Positions 33,520 to 46,637 are shown, counted from the first letter of the stretch. The stretch is DNA of 64,000 bases from Dromiciops gliroides (GCF_019393635.1 NC_057865.1:296561385-296625384), one strand, 5' to 3'. The notes: generated from the letters alone by a model not told the origin. Numbers and translations are program-made.

Positions 33520-34000
33520 AATGACTACACAAACTTGAATGATAGGACTGATCTAATAAGGTGAAATTTAAAAATGAAATGTAGTCTCCTGCCTGGGTTA
33601 CAGAAATTGACCCTACAAGTATGGGGCAGGGGAAATATAGCCAGTGAACAGTGTGTGAAGAAGATATGAGGGCTAGAGTGGACTGCAAGCTTCAGATGAT
33701 ACCACAGCAGGACAAAGCAGCTCTGGGCGTGTAGAGGGGCACAATGTCTCAGAGCACATCTGGAGCTCTTTGTTTACGTCTAAGCCACACATTTTGGGAA
33801 AGACATTGGCCAATAGAAGGCCTTTGAGAGGAGAGAGGAGAAAGCAGGGATCATGAGAAAGGGCCCAGGTCAGAGAGCTGGGAACATTTAACTTGGAGAA
33901 GAGAAAAAGGTAGAGAGGTAGTGAGCTCCCCGTGACTGGAGGTCTCCGAGTGGAGTCTAGGCAACCACTCGGTAGATAATCTAGAGAGGATGGTCTGCAG
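33520..34000 (+). mobile_element. L3/CR1-type LINE 3' fragment
   Basis: The wording ctaataaggtgaaatttaaaa and, near 33870-33900, ctgggaacatttaacttggagaag matches the end of the L3/CR1 ORF2 and its 3' region; it is also seen at 49340-49990 and 51430-51700. Confidence 0.5.
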
Positions 34001-34873
34001 TAGTGACCATCAGGGCCCCTCCCCACTCTGAGGTTCTTTGGTTCACCGTGAGGAATTCATTCTGATTCTGGGGAGCTCTAACTGGTAGCACCCAAGATCT
34101 GTGTGCTGGGTCTTCTCCTCATGACTTGGACCTCTCTTCCCCCATGTCCCCCAGGAAGAACCCAAGTCTGGGTTATTTTCCTCTTTACTTGTAAAAGAAA
34201 TCCTGCCTGTCCTCCCTGGTTTGGGCCATAGAGCGTAGTGGAGGCCTGGGCAAAGGGCTGGCATAGATGTCCCTGCCGGGCAGGGGGCACAAGCCAGGGA
34301 ATGTGGAGCCTGGCGGAGCAGGGGCTTGAAGGGCTTTCAGCCTTGTTCTAGCCCAAGTCAGACCATGTGGCCCAGGGGATGGCCGACAAGTTCTCCCAGA
34401 ATTCCCCAGACGGAAAGGTCTTCAGAAGCCATTCAGTGCAACCCGGGCCTGAACAAAATGCTCTCTAAATGTCCCCAGGTGGCCCGTGAGCTTCTCTGTG
34501 GGCATGCACAGCAATGGGGATCCCCTCAGCTCTGGAGGGATCTTGGGGATCAGGGAGCCCCATTCAGCTCACCCCAGAGACCCCAGCTGTGTGCTTGAAG
34601 CCAGCTAGGGCACCAAGAAGGAGGGCCTGCCCCTGAAGGGCAATCCCCGTGCTTGCCTCAGTGCGTGTCCCTTGAACCAGAGACCCGATTAACACACCCT
34701 TGGCAGGGCCCTGGTCCCCTGAGAGAGTCCTTCCTGTTAAAGGCGCCTCTGGGATTAAGCTCTTGAAGGAGACCATTGTGAGAGGAGGAGGAAGGAGGAA
34801 GAAGATTATCTCCTTATTACATACAATCATGGGATTTTGAGGTGCCCTGGACTGAGGGATCAGCTGGCCCAGC
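34001..34873. other. Intergenic DNA, nothing recognised
   Basis: Mixed-composition host DNA. No exon, RNA gene or intact repeat could be supported. Confidence 0.5.
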
Positions 34874-34885
34874 CCTCTCATTTTA

Positions 34886-35052
34886 TTTTATTTTATTTGT
34901 TGTTTGTTTTTGTGGGGCAGTGAGGGTTAAGTGACTTGCCCAGGGTCACACAGCTAGTAAGTGTCAAGTGTCTGAGGCCAGATTTTAACTCAGGTCTGCC
35001 TGAATCCAGGGCCGGTGCTTTATTCACTTGCACCACCTAGCTGCCCCCCAGT
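34886..35052 (-). mobile_element. tRNA-derived CORE-SINE
   Basis: Reverse-strand full-length copy. The duplication cctctcatttta is at 34874-34885 and 35053-35064. Confidence 0.94.
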
Positions 35053-35064
35053 CCTCTCATTTTA

Positions 35065-36393
35065 GAGAGGACAACAGGGAAGCACAGAAAAGAGAAGGGA
35101 CTTGCCCAAGGTCACACAGCTGGGCCCTGATACCCCACTCCCCCTTTCCAGCTCTGTTCTGTGCCCTACACTAAGCCTCTGAGAGATCTCCCACAGAGAC
35201 TCCCAAAGAGACGAGGGGGAGAGGGAGAGGTTCATTCTGGGCAGCCCCAAGGGGGTGCTGAGGGGTGGGGTAAGGCCTGGCTCTGCAAAGCAAAGGACCC
35301 AAGGGCCTTCCAGTTGCCAATCCATGATGCTAAACCTTGGATCCTGGGAAGGGGAGGGGGTGACATGGAAACTGACACAGCAGATGATGCAAAATGATTT
35401 CTGGCTTCCTTGGACACAAGCTTGTCACTTCCTTCTGGGGGACCCTCCTGCTGTTTGGGGCCAGACTCTCTGCCTTGCAGGAGGAAGCCGGAAGGGCCTG
35501 GGGCCTGGGAGGCACAGGGCAAAGTGAGACCGTCAGTGCTGGGACCAGAACCCAGCCTGGCTTGGAGGGGCCGAGGGAGGGCCTATGTGTCACCAGGCGC
35601 CCGAGGTGAGCTGATCTCACTGCCACTTGGCAATGACTCTGGCTCAAGGTTCCTGGCACGAAGGAGAAACATGCTGGGATACAAAGTTTTCAGTTTCTGA
35701 GGCAGAGAATTTGGAAATCTTCTGGAGGGACATTTTTCAATGGAAAATTCCAAAGCCCTGAGCCCAAGGCTTCCCATCTCCTGGCCCCAAACTTACCTTT
35801 CCAGCCTCATGTCCCCAAGCCCCATCCAGAAGGGAGGTTTATGTTCTGGCCAAACCAGGCAGTGTGACCTCTCCCGCCCTCATGCACACCATCCCTGTGC
35901 CCGTCTCTGCCTGGGAACCCCACAGATGACCTGCTCAGCCCCACTGCCTCCTCCTCACACCGGACCCTGGCTGCACTGGGAGATCCTTGGAGCAGGGCCA
36001 AGGCTGATTTACTCATGTGTCCCCCTTCAGCGGGAAAGGCGGTGACCCTGGAATCAGCACGGGGTTCCAGGTCCAGCTCGGCTCCTTCCTTCCCATGCGA
36101 CTCTGGGAGAGGGGCTTCCCTCTCAGTCTCTCTGGCTCTAAATGAACACGTTGGATTTGATGATCGCTAAGGTTCCTTCCAGATCTCAGTCCTGTGACCT
36201 ATGATCTGTGACCTGTGTCCATGCAGGAAGGGATTGCTGGGACTTCAACCTTGGTCTCCTCTGAGAGGCAGAGGAGGCCCTGTCCTGGCTTCTATAGGTG
36301 CGGGTATAGCTGGGCTGGGGCTGAGCAGAGGCAGATGGGGGGCGGGGGGACTAACACCAGCAGGTGGGTGCAAGTTTGTCAGACAGAAAGAAC
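35065..36393. other. Intergenic DNA, nothing recognised
   Basis: GC-rich host DNA with old MIR-like wording near 35095-35130 and 36060-36200 (gatttgatgatcgctaaggttccttccag). No gene is supported. Confidence 0.5.
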
Positions 36394-36396
36394 AGG

Positions 36397-36529
36397 GCAG
36401 TGGATAAAGCACCGGCCCTGGATTCAGGACCTGAGTTCAAATCCGGCCTCAGACACTTAACACTTACTAGCTGTGTGACCCTGGGCAAGTCACTTAACCC
36501 CAATTGCCTCACCAAAAGAAAAAAAAAAA
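36397..36529 (+). mobile_element. tRNA-derived CORE-SINE, 5' truncated
   Basis: Starts within the head at cagtggataaagc and runs through the CORE to an A-rich tail. The agaacaggg repeat is on both sides. Confidence 0.9.
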
Positions 36530-37394
36530 GAACAAGAACAGGGTCTTACCCTTGTGTGTGTGGCTGCTCAGGTAGCCTCGGCCTTGTCCCCTTGCAGCCT
36601 CCCTGGGGGCACTGTAAGGGCAGGCCTGCCTCCCCTCCCCACCCAGGGCTGGCTCTTGTCCTTGCCCTAGAGTGATCCAGCCTCCCCAGGCTTCCTGCTT
36701 CAGCTTTTCATGGATATATCTGCCCACATCACTCAGAAATCTCCAGGGGCTCCTATGTCCTGTAAAAGAAATTCCTATCTCCTTAGCACAGCATTCAAGG
36801 CCCACCCTGCCAAGCTGGCTCTAACCTCTTCTTCCCTCTACCTTGCTCAGGCCAGAGGAATAGTAATGACCCATCATTCTCTAGGCCTGAAAGGACCTGG
36901 CCCAAAGCCGCCCAGGAAGCTGGTTATCCTCCTCATGTTGCAGATAAGGAAGCTGGGGTACACAGACCTTAAATGCCTTGTCTGAAGTCACCCAGCTAGC
37001 AGTTGGGGATCTGAGTCCAATTCCAGCGTTCCTTCCGTGAGCCCCAAGCCCCACCAGCCACGACAGCCAGGTCCCGGCTTGGCTTTCTTTGGGCCTCACA
37101 GTCCCTTGTTGATTGACAGTTTACTCAGGTTAGGCCGTCCACCCCCCCACCTCTAGGAAGCCCTTCTTGGTTCCCTGCTTCTTTCCTTCCCTTCCCACCT
37201 TCTCCACCCCCAAGCCTTCCTCCACCCTGCATTGAGTGGCCTGGCTTCAGGAGGAGGTTAGGGGACACACGGCTGCTGAAGAGAGGAAGGGGAACAGTGT
37301 GGGCAAACCTAGAGGGCTTCCCGGCCCGGCTGGCCCACCTTGTCCCATTCTTGGTCTCGGGCAGGATGGCTGAGGACATGATGCGCACCTGTTG
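36530..37394. other. Intergenic DNA downstream of PANX2
   Basis: Contains an MIR-like element on the minus strand at about 36880-37025 (cagataaggaagctgggg and gaagtcacccagctagcag). No gene is recognised. Confidence 0.5.
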
Positions 37395-38889
37395 TTAGAA
37401 TAATATTTATTTGTCTATTTAGTGCTATTTTTGTTCAACACTGCTGTCCGTTGCCGTGTCTGAGGTAATAGATGCTAGAGCCAGGTAACCCTTCGTCCCC
37501 CTTCAGGGCAGTTTCCCTCTGCTCCCCTCTTCCAGCCCCGGCCCGCCCTGCCCAGAGCGCTGGCAGAGGGGGCCTAGCAGGGCTCAGGATGGGTGGTTAT
37601 TGCAAGATACAGTTAGTACATTCTCCACACCCTTCTTCCTCCTCCTTTCTCTTGTTCTGGTGAAAACTCGGCTCTGAGTTTCCAAACCCGAATTATAAAT
37701 GATCAGTTACAGCATTAATAACGAAATGAAAACACATGGATATCCAGTGGTAAAGAGAAAGTGCAATTGAAAGGGGGAGGGGCCCCCAGGGTGCTGGGGG
37801 GGATTGATCAAGGGACACTGAACTACAAGAGAGAGGCCTGAGCTCTGGGAGGGTGGGGACATTGCCCTGGAGGAGGCCAGGGCCCCAGGTGTTGAAGCTG
37901 GGGGGCCGGGGCGGGGGGGGGGGGGCAGTGTGATTCCTTAGGAGGAAGACTGAACCTTCCTGAGAGGGAATGATTTGGGGTGGAACACTGCACCGTGTGG
38001 GGCTAGCCCTGGGCTGAGGGTAGCTGGTGGGCTCCTGGGACAGGCCATCCTGGGCCCCTAATGAATTTCCTTCCACCCTTCCATGGGGGGGGGAGGGGGG
38101 AGAGGCATCCGTCCTTGGAATAAATAGCCCAGCACCCGAGGTTAATGACAAAATAGATTAAAAAAATAAACTCTTCATCTGGTTACTCCCAGGGCCACAT
38201 GTCACTCCTCTCGGGGCTGGGGGAGGCCTCCGGGCCCTGTCCCAGACTCACCTGAGGACAGGACCAAGCCTGAGCACCTACCCTGGCAGTCCTCTCCCAT
38301 CCCCACCTACCCAAGTGGGAGGCTGGGCCCCAGAACTGTATTGCATATCCAGTGTTCATGAGGCCCCGGGGAAGGCCCTTCTGGGCTACGCCGGGAGTCT
38401 CTGTGGTTTTCAGGAAGCACAGGTGACCGAGGTGGCTTGGGCTGGGCCAGGGTCTTAGAGACTTGCGTCGGAAGCGCGGGCTGGCCAGGCAGGTCAGGCA
38501 AGGCCTGGGAAGTGGCTCTGGGTGGTGCTGGCCATGACGGGAAGGGAGTCTTGGCTAAAGTGCATGTTGAGAACCACAGTGGCTGCGGACAGGTTGCTCC
38601 CTAGTTCCTGGACACTGGAGGTCAGGGTACCAAGGCAGCAGTAGCTAAGCAGGGGCGGAGGTGCCTGGGTGGTTGAGGATGTGGGGGGAAGGGGGATCCC
38701 TGGTTGCCCCTGGGCACTGGCAGTGGGTCTAATAGGAGACTCGTGCTTGGGTCTGGTGCTTCAGGGGATCTTGGTGAGGGCATGCAGTGGCCGGTTTCCT
38801 GTTGGGTTTGGGGGGTACAGGGGCAGGTTCTGATGATGACCCAGGGCTGGAGGCGGGGGGTCCTAGGGGATGTGATCCTTGTTGCCTGT
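37395..38889 (-). other. PANX2: PANX2 3' untranslated region
   Basis: It follows the PANX2 stop codon on the minus strand. The only AATAAA on that strand in this stretch is at 37406-37411, so the transcript probably ends near 37385-37400, giving a 3'UTR of about 1.5 kb. AT-balanced blocks near 37400-37760 and 38110-38180 stand out from the GC-rich surroundings and may be conserved regulatory sequence. Confidence 0.65.
37406..37411 (-). terminator. PANX2: PANX2 polyadenylation signal
   Basis: AATAAA on the minus strand (tttatt on the plus strand) within aaataaatatt, about 1.48 kb after the stop codon, with a GU-containing stretch after the presumed cleavage site. Confidence 0.6.
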
Positions 38890-39248
38890 CTAAAATTCCA
38901 CAGTACTCACAACTGTCCGGGGCTCCTCAAAGGTGGCAATGAGAATCTGCTTTGGGGTGGGGATGGCGATGAGGTCAGCCATGTCGGGGGAGGCTCGAGG
39001 TGGGGCCTCCTCCTCCTCTGCCCGGTGGTCCTCATACAAGGTATTGATGTGCAGCAGGGGGTGGGTGGAGTTGTGGCTCAAGACAGCCATGGGTTCAGGC
39101 TTCACAAGGCCAGGGGTGATACTAGTCGGGGGCCCAGGGACCCCAGCAGTTGTGGTAGGGGGGCAGGCATTGAAGGATCCTGGGGGGGGTGGCATGGCCC
39201 GGCATGGCTCCACTGGGTACAGGATTTCCTTTTCTGGGCCTGGGGGAT
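38890..39248 (-). CDS. PANX2: PANX2 exon 3, C-terminal tail
   Basis: The acceptor on the minus strand is gttttcag|ATCCCC. It encodes the end of the cytoplasmic tail and a TAG stop at 38892-38890. The junction rebuilds an Asp codon (G from exon 2 plus AT), giving AKDPPGPEKEILYPVEP, which parallels human IKDAPLPEKEIPYPTEP. The final stretch, THPLLHINTLYE then LIAIPTPKQILIATFEEPR and TVVSTVEF, is almost identical to human PANX2, while the proline-rich middle is not. Conserved islands in a variable tail suggest binding or trafficking signals. Pannexin 2 is known to be unusually tail-heavy and largely intracellular in neurons. Confidence 0.96.
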
Positions 39249-40436
39249 CTGAAAACAGGATCACAAATACCAATGTCAAACTGTATCTTCTTTCAGACTA
39301 TAGATACCCCCTCTTCCCCAACCACACAACATGCTCTTGGGCGGAGGATCTGCACCCAGACCCTCACATTTTCTCACCCCATTCCCCTGTGACCAAAACC
39401 ACACACTGGAATGAGTTCTCATCACACCACTCCCTACTGCACAGGGCTGTGGGGGCAAAAGAGTTTTGTAAAACTAAGGGCACCCAGAGATGGGAATTCT
39501 GATTTGGTATGACTTCATCTTTTCCTTGTTTTTGTTTCTGTTTTTTGCTTTTTGGTGAGAAAAGGGAAGTTAGATGGGGACAAGAGATGATCATACTTAG
39601 AGTCAGAATGGTCCTCTGGGGCCATGCCCTTTACTTTACGCATGAGGAAGCTTGTTGTTGTTGTTGGTCCTTCTCAGACACAAAACAGTTAATAAATTGC
39701 TCAAGGTCACAAAGTAAGTACCTATGATAGGATTTGAACCCAGGTCTCCCTGACTCCAAGCCCAGAACTCTATCATGTTGCCTCTATGTCTTAGGGAAAC
39801 ACCCTCAGATAGACATGCTATGAACTTCCTACTTGGCTTCATGAGGCTGGCATTATAGAATGGACCAGTGAGCTGGGTCCTGAGTGCTCACATGGGCAAA
39901 TTCTGAATCAGTGTGAGGTATCTGGGATCTCAAAACGGCTCAACACCACGGCCTGGGGCTTCCTGGCTAGAAGGATCACGTACGAAGCTCAGCCTCACTG
40001 TTACATGTTTAGGGCATGTGATGAAAAGCAGGGGGACACTTAGAGATGGTGGCAGTGGTGGGAGAAGGAGGAAGGTGCTCAGGGGTTCAGAGCCCAGGGA
40101 GCCAGGGAGGTCTAGGAGGGTAGCTCCAGGGTCTGGGGCTGGGTCTTAGTGATGGACCAGGGAAGAGTCACCAAGTTGTAAAATGCAACTATCATGAGAC
40201 CAAAGGGAAAGGGCTTGGGGATGTCTTCTGGGCTGAGGAGCTGGACAGCCTGGACAGTGGGTCTGGAGCAGTCATGAAGAAAGGCAAGGTTTGAGGCTGG
40301 ATCCTGTAAACTCCCCATGGCAGCAGCTGGTCACTGGCCAGAGGCCTTCCAAAGGAATGATTATTTACAGCTTCAGGAGGCTGAGGAAGGCCCCAAACAC
40401 CACCACCTAGAAGGGACCTTAGGGAGCATCCATTTC

Positions 40437-40595
40437 TTTTTCTTTTCTTTTTTTTTTTTAGTGAGGCAATTGGGGTTAAGTGACTTGCCCAGGGTCACAC
40501 AGCTAGTAAGTGTTATGTGTCTGAAGCTGGATTTTAACTCGGGTCCTCTTGAATCCAGGGCCGGTGCTCTATTCACTTTGCCACCTAGTTGCCCT
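40437..40595 (-). mobile_element. tRNA-derived CORE-SINE
   Basis: Reverse-strand full-length copy. The 15-base duplication gggagcatccatttc is at 40422-40436 and 40596-40610; the insertion lies just before an MIR-like element. Confidence 0.95.
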
Positions 40596-41429
40596 GGGAG
40601 CATCCATTTCAACCTCCTAACTTTACAGATGAGGAAACAAGCCCAAAGAGGTTCACTGACTTGCCCAAGGTCACACAACAAGTGGCAGAAAACCACAGCT
40701 TTTTTGACTTCTGGATCCAAACTTCTTTCCTCTACACTGGGCAGCCTTCAGGTGGGCTACAAACAAATATGGTGAACATACCTATGGGAGAAACCGGGCC
40801 TCTGACCAAGTAGTAAGGCGGACATTATACAAGCCAGCACTGGAGACCTTCTAATGCTGGTGATGCTTACTGGCCCCTTCCAGTTTTGCTGGAGAACCAC
40901 TGATGGAGCTTATACACTACCCAGGACCCCTTCCTGCTGGGCCTGGTGCTCAAGACAACCATACACTCATGTATGAGCATGTTGCTTTTGAGTCAGTGCC
41001 TCAAGATGCTTGCCCAAGGGGAGTGAGCCTTGGGTTCCACCATCTGGGGACAGGAGGGACCCCGGCAAAGGCTTCACCAGCCTGGACGAATTGAGGTGGC
41101 AGGAGAAAATAGCTGAGCACATCAGGTTACTGAGTGATGAAGATGGCCCTACACTATGTGGCTGGGCTGACCGCTGAGCACACAGGACCTGTCTTCCCAG
41201 GCTGCCTCCTCCCTCTGGCCTGGGACCCTCCATTCAGATTGAGGACTCTCTTAGGGCATGACCCTGTGTCAGAGCTGTAACTGGCAAACTGGGGTGCCCA
41301 GGGCAAGTTTGCAGAATGTTTCCTCCACTAAACTTTGCTTCTCTAGGGTCTTGAATTTGAAAGTCAAATTTTCTATTCAGTTTGGGTCTTTTCATCACAA
41401 ATACCTGAAAGTCTTCACTAAACTTTTTG

Positions 41430-41585
41430 TTTTGTTTTGTTTTGTTTTGGCGGGGCAATGAGAGTTAAGTGACTTGTCCAGGGTCACACAGCTAGTAAGT
41501 GTCAAGTGTCTGAGGCCGGATTTGAACTCAGGTCCTCCTGAATCCAGGGCTGGTGCTTTATCCACTGTATCACCTAGCCGCCCCC
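41430..41585 (-). mobile_element. tRNA-derived CORE-SINE
   Basis: Reverse-strand full-length copy with a GTTTT-type tail. A short cttcact repeat is on both sides. Confidence 0.92.
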
Positions 41586-41599
41586 TTCACTGTTCTCTT

Positions 41600-42330
41600 T
41601 GCTGTTGTTCTTGTTCAGTCGTGTCCAACTCTCCTCCTTATTAAATTTCATTTTATAAGATTTAGTCTATCATTCTGGCATATCAAAAAATTGCAAAATT
41701 CTGACCATATCATCATCAGCATATTATCTCTTCCTCCCAGATTTGGCATGCAGACAATATATGCCTATATTAAAATCACAGGTAAGCATTTTAGATTGGA
41801 TAGGACAAAGTACAGGCCCACTGGGAGACTCTACTAGGTTTCCATCCACCATAATTCATTCATGATTGCTCTTTGGGTTCTGGCACCCAACAAGTTCTGA
41901 ATCTAACTAACTGCACTTCCATTTAGCACCACATTTCTCCATCTTGTCCAAGGAGGGCAAGAGAGTCTTGGTTAATTGCTTTGCTAAAATCTAGTTAAAG
42001 TTCATCTAAGGCATTTCTCTAACTGACCAGTCCATTAACCCTGTCAAAATAGGAAATGAGGTTAGTCTGACATGACCTATTCTGGATGAAGCAAGGCTGG
42101 CTCTCAGTAATTGCTGTTTCCCTTTGTAACTTGACCTACTACTCCTTTAATTGTACCTTCCAGACTTCTGATAGGAATCCAAGTCAAGTTCATTGGCTTA
42201 TCACCTGAAGAAATCATCTTTTCTCCCTTTATGAATATTAGGACAACATTAGCCCTTCTCCAAGACCTTAATGCCTCTTCCATTTTCCAAACTTTCCCCA
42301 CAAATCACTAAGAGGTGTTTAGCAATTACA
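41600..42330 (-). mobile_element. L3/CR1-type LINE fragment
   Basis: On the minus strand about 42104-42301 reads EALRSWRRANVVLIFIKGEK then PMNLTWIPIRSLEG. This resembles the start of a non-LTR reverse transcriptase (xxADVVPIFKKGxK ... YRPVSLTxxxGKxLE). The downstream text matches a LINE body (agaccaacctcatttcctattttgac on the minus strand). Decayed, no open frame. Confidence 0.6.
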
Positions 42331-44350
42331 TCTATCACTCTTTATATCCCATAGTATGTGGATTATCTGGGCCTGGTAACTTGACTTCTCTGAGGCCACC
42401 TTGTTTCCCTTCTCTTACTATTTTCACATTTATTATAGATTTTAATTGACTGTTGATCAGTCAGAAAATCATTCCTTTTTGTAGAGAAAACAGAAATAAA
42501 GAATTAAGTAGTTCTTTCTTTTCTCTGCTGCCTCCTTTGGTCATTATCCCATCCACTTTGAGCAGCGCTCCTATCCCTTCTTCAGTCTTCTTTTCATCCC
42601 TAACACTGGAGAACGCTTTCTTCATGGGCCTCAGCTCCTCTTTTAGCCCTCTCCTGCTGAGTTGTTATATTTATCTTCAATTACGCCCTTCTTCCATTCT
42701 CTGTACTTTGCCTTTTTCAAATTTGAGTTGGCCAGTGAGTTTTCTATGTCTGTATTAGTCAATTTAGGAAGCTTCCCCTTTTATTCCTGATTGGAATCCT
42801 TTGTATCCTTGCTGTCAGGATGTCATGCTTTAGAAGAACATCACATTCTTCTCAGATCAACTTCCCTGGGGAGTTTTAGGTCACGAGTTACTGGCTGTCC
42901 TTCCTAGAACGTCTTTGAAATCTACTTTCTAAGAATCTTCGACGGTTGGATGGTGGCTAACCCCACTCATCTATCATAAACTTGGACATGGAGGGCTCCC
43001 TTCTAAAGTGCCCATCACTTCTACTTCAGCACCAGCGGGTTCATCATTGCTGGTCAGAATTAGCTGCAGACTAGTAGATTCTGTTGGTCACTCCCTCTTA
43101 CAGATTTCATGACCGTTAAAGCCAAATGGAGAAGTTAGCAGCATGACTTTTGGCAGAGGAAGCACCCGTGGAGGTTCACAGAGTTGAGGTCTCCCCTTCT
43201 TTCTCTATCAAATGGGAAGGCTGGTTTCGGAATCACTTTCTAGATCTTCTCTTCATTGTGATCAGGTGGTCCATGACAGATTCCAGCCACAACATCACTT
43301 CTGATATCTTTCTTCTCACAAACTCTCTCTCCCATGCTCCTCCACTTCACGAGTCTCCTTACATGAGTACCTTCCTCACAAGTCCTATTCCATCTCTCCT
43401 TTCATTGGTTCCTTTTCTTCCAAAGTCTGAATACCTTTCCATCATTCCCATATTTCTACCATGACTGATTTCCCATATCTCAGAGTGTCTTTGGATGCTG
43501 ACTTTGCCCCCTTCTTCAGTTCATTTGCTATTTATTTTTCCACTCTGATGTATGGACTTCCTGAGGACATGGGTCTTAGTGTGGCTCTCTTCCTGGATAT
43601 ATCAACCTGTGAGTTACTGTTCTCTTCATTAACAGTTGCCCTAAGTCTCTTTGGTCTCCAGCTTGGCAGATCTCTGTGGGTAGGGGTTTTTCCTTCCATT
43701 TTCAGTTTAAAACTCTTTGGATTCAATCTGCAAGTCTCTAAAGAAATTAATTTTAATGGTCTTCATGAGATAGACTTTCCTCCTGGCAAAGATGTAAGTC
43801 CAGTATGTCCCATAAATCCAAATTTCACTCTCTGACAGTGGATCACTTTCTCTTACTAATCTTCCACCTTCAACCAGGAGCAGTAAGAAAAACCTTGCCT
43901 GGCTCCCTAAGGTCTTGGGTCTCTCACTCATGATTTCATCTGGCCCTGTAATGCTTTATAGGGGTATTATTTGTCCCCACACAAATCACCAAGAGTACAC
44001 AGTGGTCAGCAACTGTGGCCAACATTAGGAAGGAATCACATCCCAGGGACGTGCCTTAGGGAGTGTGGTCCGTTCCATTAACAAAGACTTGCCCAACACC
44101 ACTGCTGAGCACCAACATTTGTTTCCAATGATCATTCCTTGGCAATCACAGCTTCTTCTTCTGGGATCAAGGTTCACCCTCTTTGGCACCGTACTCACAT
44201 CGACTCCATTGCTCCAGAAGCAATGTTCTGCAGTGCTTCTCTTCCTTCTTGTCACAATCTTTCGCCTTCCTGATACAGGTAAGGATTCCCCAAGAGTCAA
44301 AGGATCCTAGCCCCAGAGTTCAGAGGGACCCCAGAGGCCATTCTTCTTAA
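42331..44350. other. Intron sequence of unclear origin
   Basis: AT-balanced DNA, pyrimidine-rich on the plus strand, unlike its GC-rich neighbours. It may be the upstream continuation of the minus-strand L3/CR1-like LINE, but I could not recognise protein motifs. The short frames present do not resemble known proteins. Confidence 0.35.
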
Positions 44351-44903
44351 TAAACTGGAAAGTAGAAATGCATTCCTCCGGCCCTTTCATCTCCTCCTTT
44401 AGGAGGGTGGCAAATTTGTGCCTTGTGTATATGCAGCCATTACCCACCGTTGACAGAAGCACAAACGCAGAGGAAACCACACTTGTTGGCAGTTAAGGTT
44501 TTGGTTCTCCGATACTCCTGCACACAGTAGGTGCTTAATAGATGCTAATGAGGCAGTTTCAGGGAAGCACCTTGTAGTTGGTCCACCTTGTCTCCTGCTA
44601 CTGAGTCAGGAACGTTTGCTGTGTCATTAGCAGAGTCCTGTGAGTTCTAATGCCAACAGTAGCTGCCCAAGGAAGGAAGGAAGACCTCCAAGGCTTTGCT
44701 TCTCCAGCAGTGAGACACCTCAGCACCTCTTCCCTCTTCCTTTCTCTGTGGCCTTGACCCCTGGTGAGACATTAGAGATTCTCTCTCCCTACATTTTGCT
44801 TCTCCTCCCATCTGCAGGTTAAACCATCCTCCTTGTCACTTGCTGTGAGACAGTCTAACTGAGTGTACTCAGGATGACTTTTGAACTCCCAAATAAGGGA
44901 CAG

Positions 44904-45058
44904 GGGGCAGCTAGGTGGCGCAGTGGATAGAGCACTGGCTCTGGAGTCAGGAGGACCTGAGTTCAAATCCGGCCTCAGACACTTGAAACTTACTAGCTGT
45001 GTGACCTTAGGCAAGTCACTTAACCCCAATTGCCTCACAAAAAAACAAAACAAAAAAA
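44904..45058 (+). mobile_element. tRNA-derived CORE-SINE
   Basis: Full-length copy. The duplication cccaaataagggacag (44888-44903) recurs with one change at 45059-45074. Confidence 0.95.
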
Positions 45059-45487
45059 CCCAAATAAGTGACAGAGGGTCCCTGAGAGTTTCTGGATTCT
45101 CTGTTTATCTGGTTGATAGAGAAGGATGAGGCCACTTCAAAAGAAAACAGACTGTCCTATCTTATTTGCCAAATATCATCAAAGAACAGGCAGTCTCCCC
45201 TCAATGAACTTCCCATCCATGAACTGCTGAACCCTGTAAAAAGGCTCATTGATCCCTCTGAATGGGAATCTTTCTCCCACACATCATGTGTCTATCCCCC
45301 TGCCCTCTTGTGCACAAACTCCCCCACCCCAACCTTCCCTCTGAGGCCCAGCTCGGTGGTGGCGCCCATCCCTGGGAGGCTCCAATACTTTGGCCTTCTT
45401 GCTCCTTCCCTGTTTTGTTGTTGCTGTTGTCAGTGGTTCTGCCTTTAGTAGCTCCCCCTCTTCTCATCTGTTGAAAATAAAGCTAAA

Positions 45488-46637
45488 GGGCAGCTAGGTG
45501 GCGCAGTGGATAGAGCGCTGGCCTTGGATTCAGGAGGACCTGAGTTCAAATCCAGCCTCAGACACTTGACACTTACTAGCTGTGTGACCTTGGGCAAGTC
45601 ACTTAACCCTCATTGCCCAGCAAAAATTAAAAAAAAAAGAAAAGAAAAGAAAGCTAAGAGGCACAGCTAGGTGGCACAGTGGATGAAGCACTGGCCCTGG
45701 ATTCAGGGGTACCTGAGTTAAAATCCGGCCTCAGACACTTGACACTAGCTGTGTGTCCCTGAACAAGTCACTTAACCCTCAGACACTTGACACTACTAGC
45801 TGTGTGACCTTGGGCAAGTCACTTAACCCTCATTGCCCAGCAAAAATTAAAAAAAAAAGAAAAGAAAAGAAAGCTAAGAGGCACAGCTAGGTGGCACAGT
45901 GGATGAAGCACTGGCCCTGGATTCAGGGGTACCTGAGTTAAAATCCGGCCTCAGACACTTGACACTAGCTGTGTGTCCCTGAACAAGTCACTTAACCCTC
46001 AGACACTTGACACTACTAGCTGTGTGACCTTGGGCAAGTCACTTAACCCTCATTGCCCAGCAAAAATTAAAAAAAAAAGAAAAGAAAAGAAAGCTAAGAG
46101 GCACAGCTAGGTGGCACAGTGGATGAAGCACTGGCCCTGGATTCAGGGGTACCTGAGTTAAAATCCGGCCTCAGACACTTGACACTAGCTGTGTGTCCCT
46201 GAACAAGTCACTTAACCCTCAGACACTTGACACTACTAGCTGTGTGACCTTGGGCAAGTCACTTAACCCTCATTGCCCAGCAAAAATTAAAAAAAAAAGA
46301 AAAGAAAAGAAAGCTAAGAGGCACAGCTAGGTGGCACAGTGGATGAAGCACTGGCCCTGGATTCAGGGGTACCTGAGTTAAAATCCGGCCTCAGACACTT
46401 GACACTAGCTGTGTGTCCCTGAACAAGTCACTTAACCCTCAGACACTTGACACTACTAGCTGTGTGACTCTGGACAAGTCACTTAACCCTCATTGCCCCG
46501 CAAAAAAGAAAGAAAAAGAAAGAAAGAAAGAAAGAAAGGAAGGAAGAAAGAAAGAAAGAAAGGAAGGAAGGAAGGAAGGAAGGAAGGAAGGAAGGAAGGA
46601 AGGAAGGAAGGAAGGAAGGAAGGAAGGAAGGAAGGAA

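Noticed and set aside
45488-46500. CRISPR-like regular array
   Set aside because: The regular 220-base units are SINE-derived and head-to-tail without unique spacers, in a mammalian intron.
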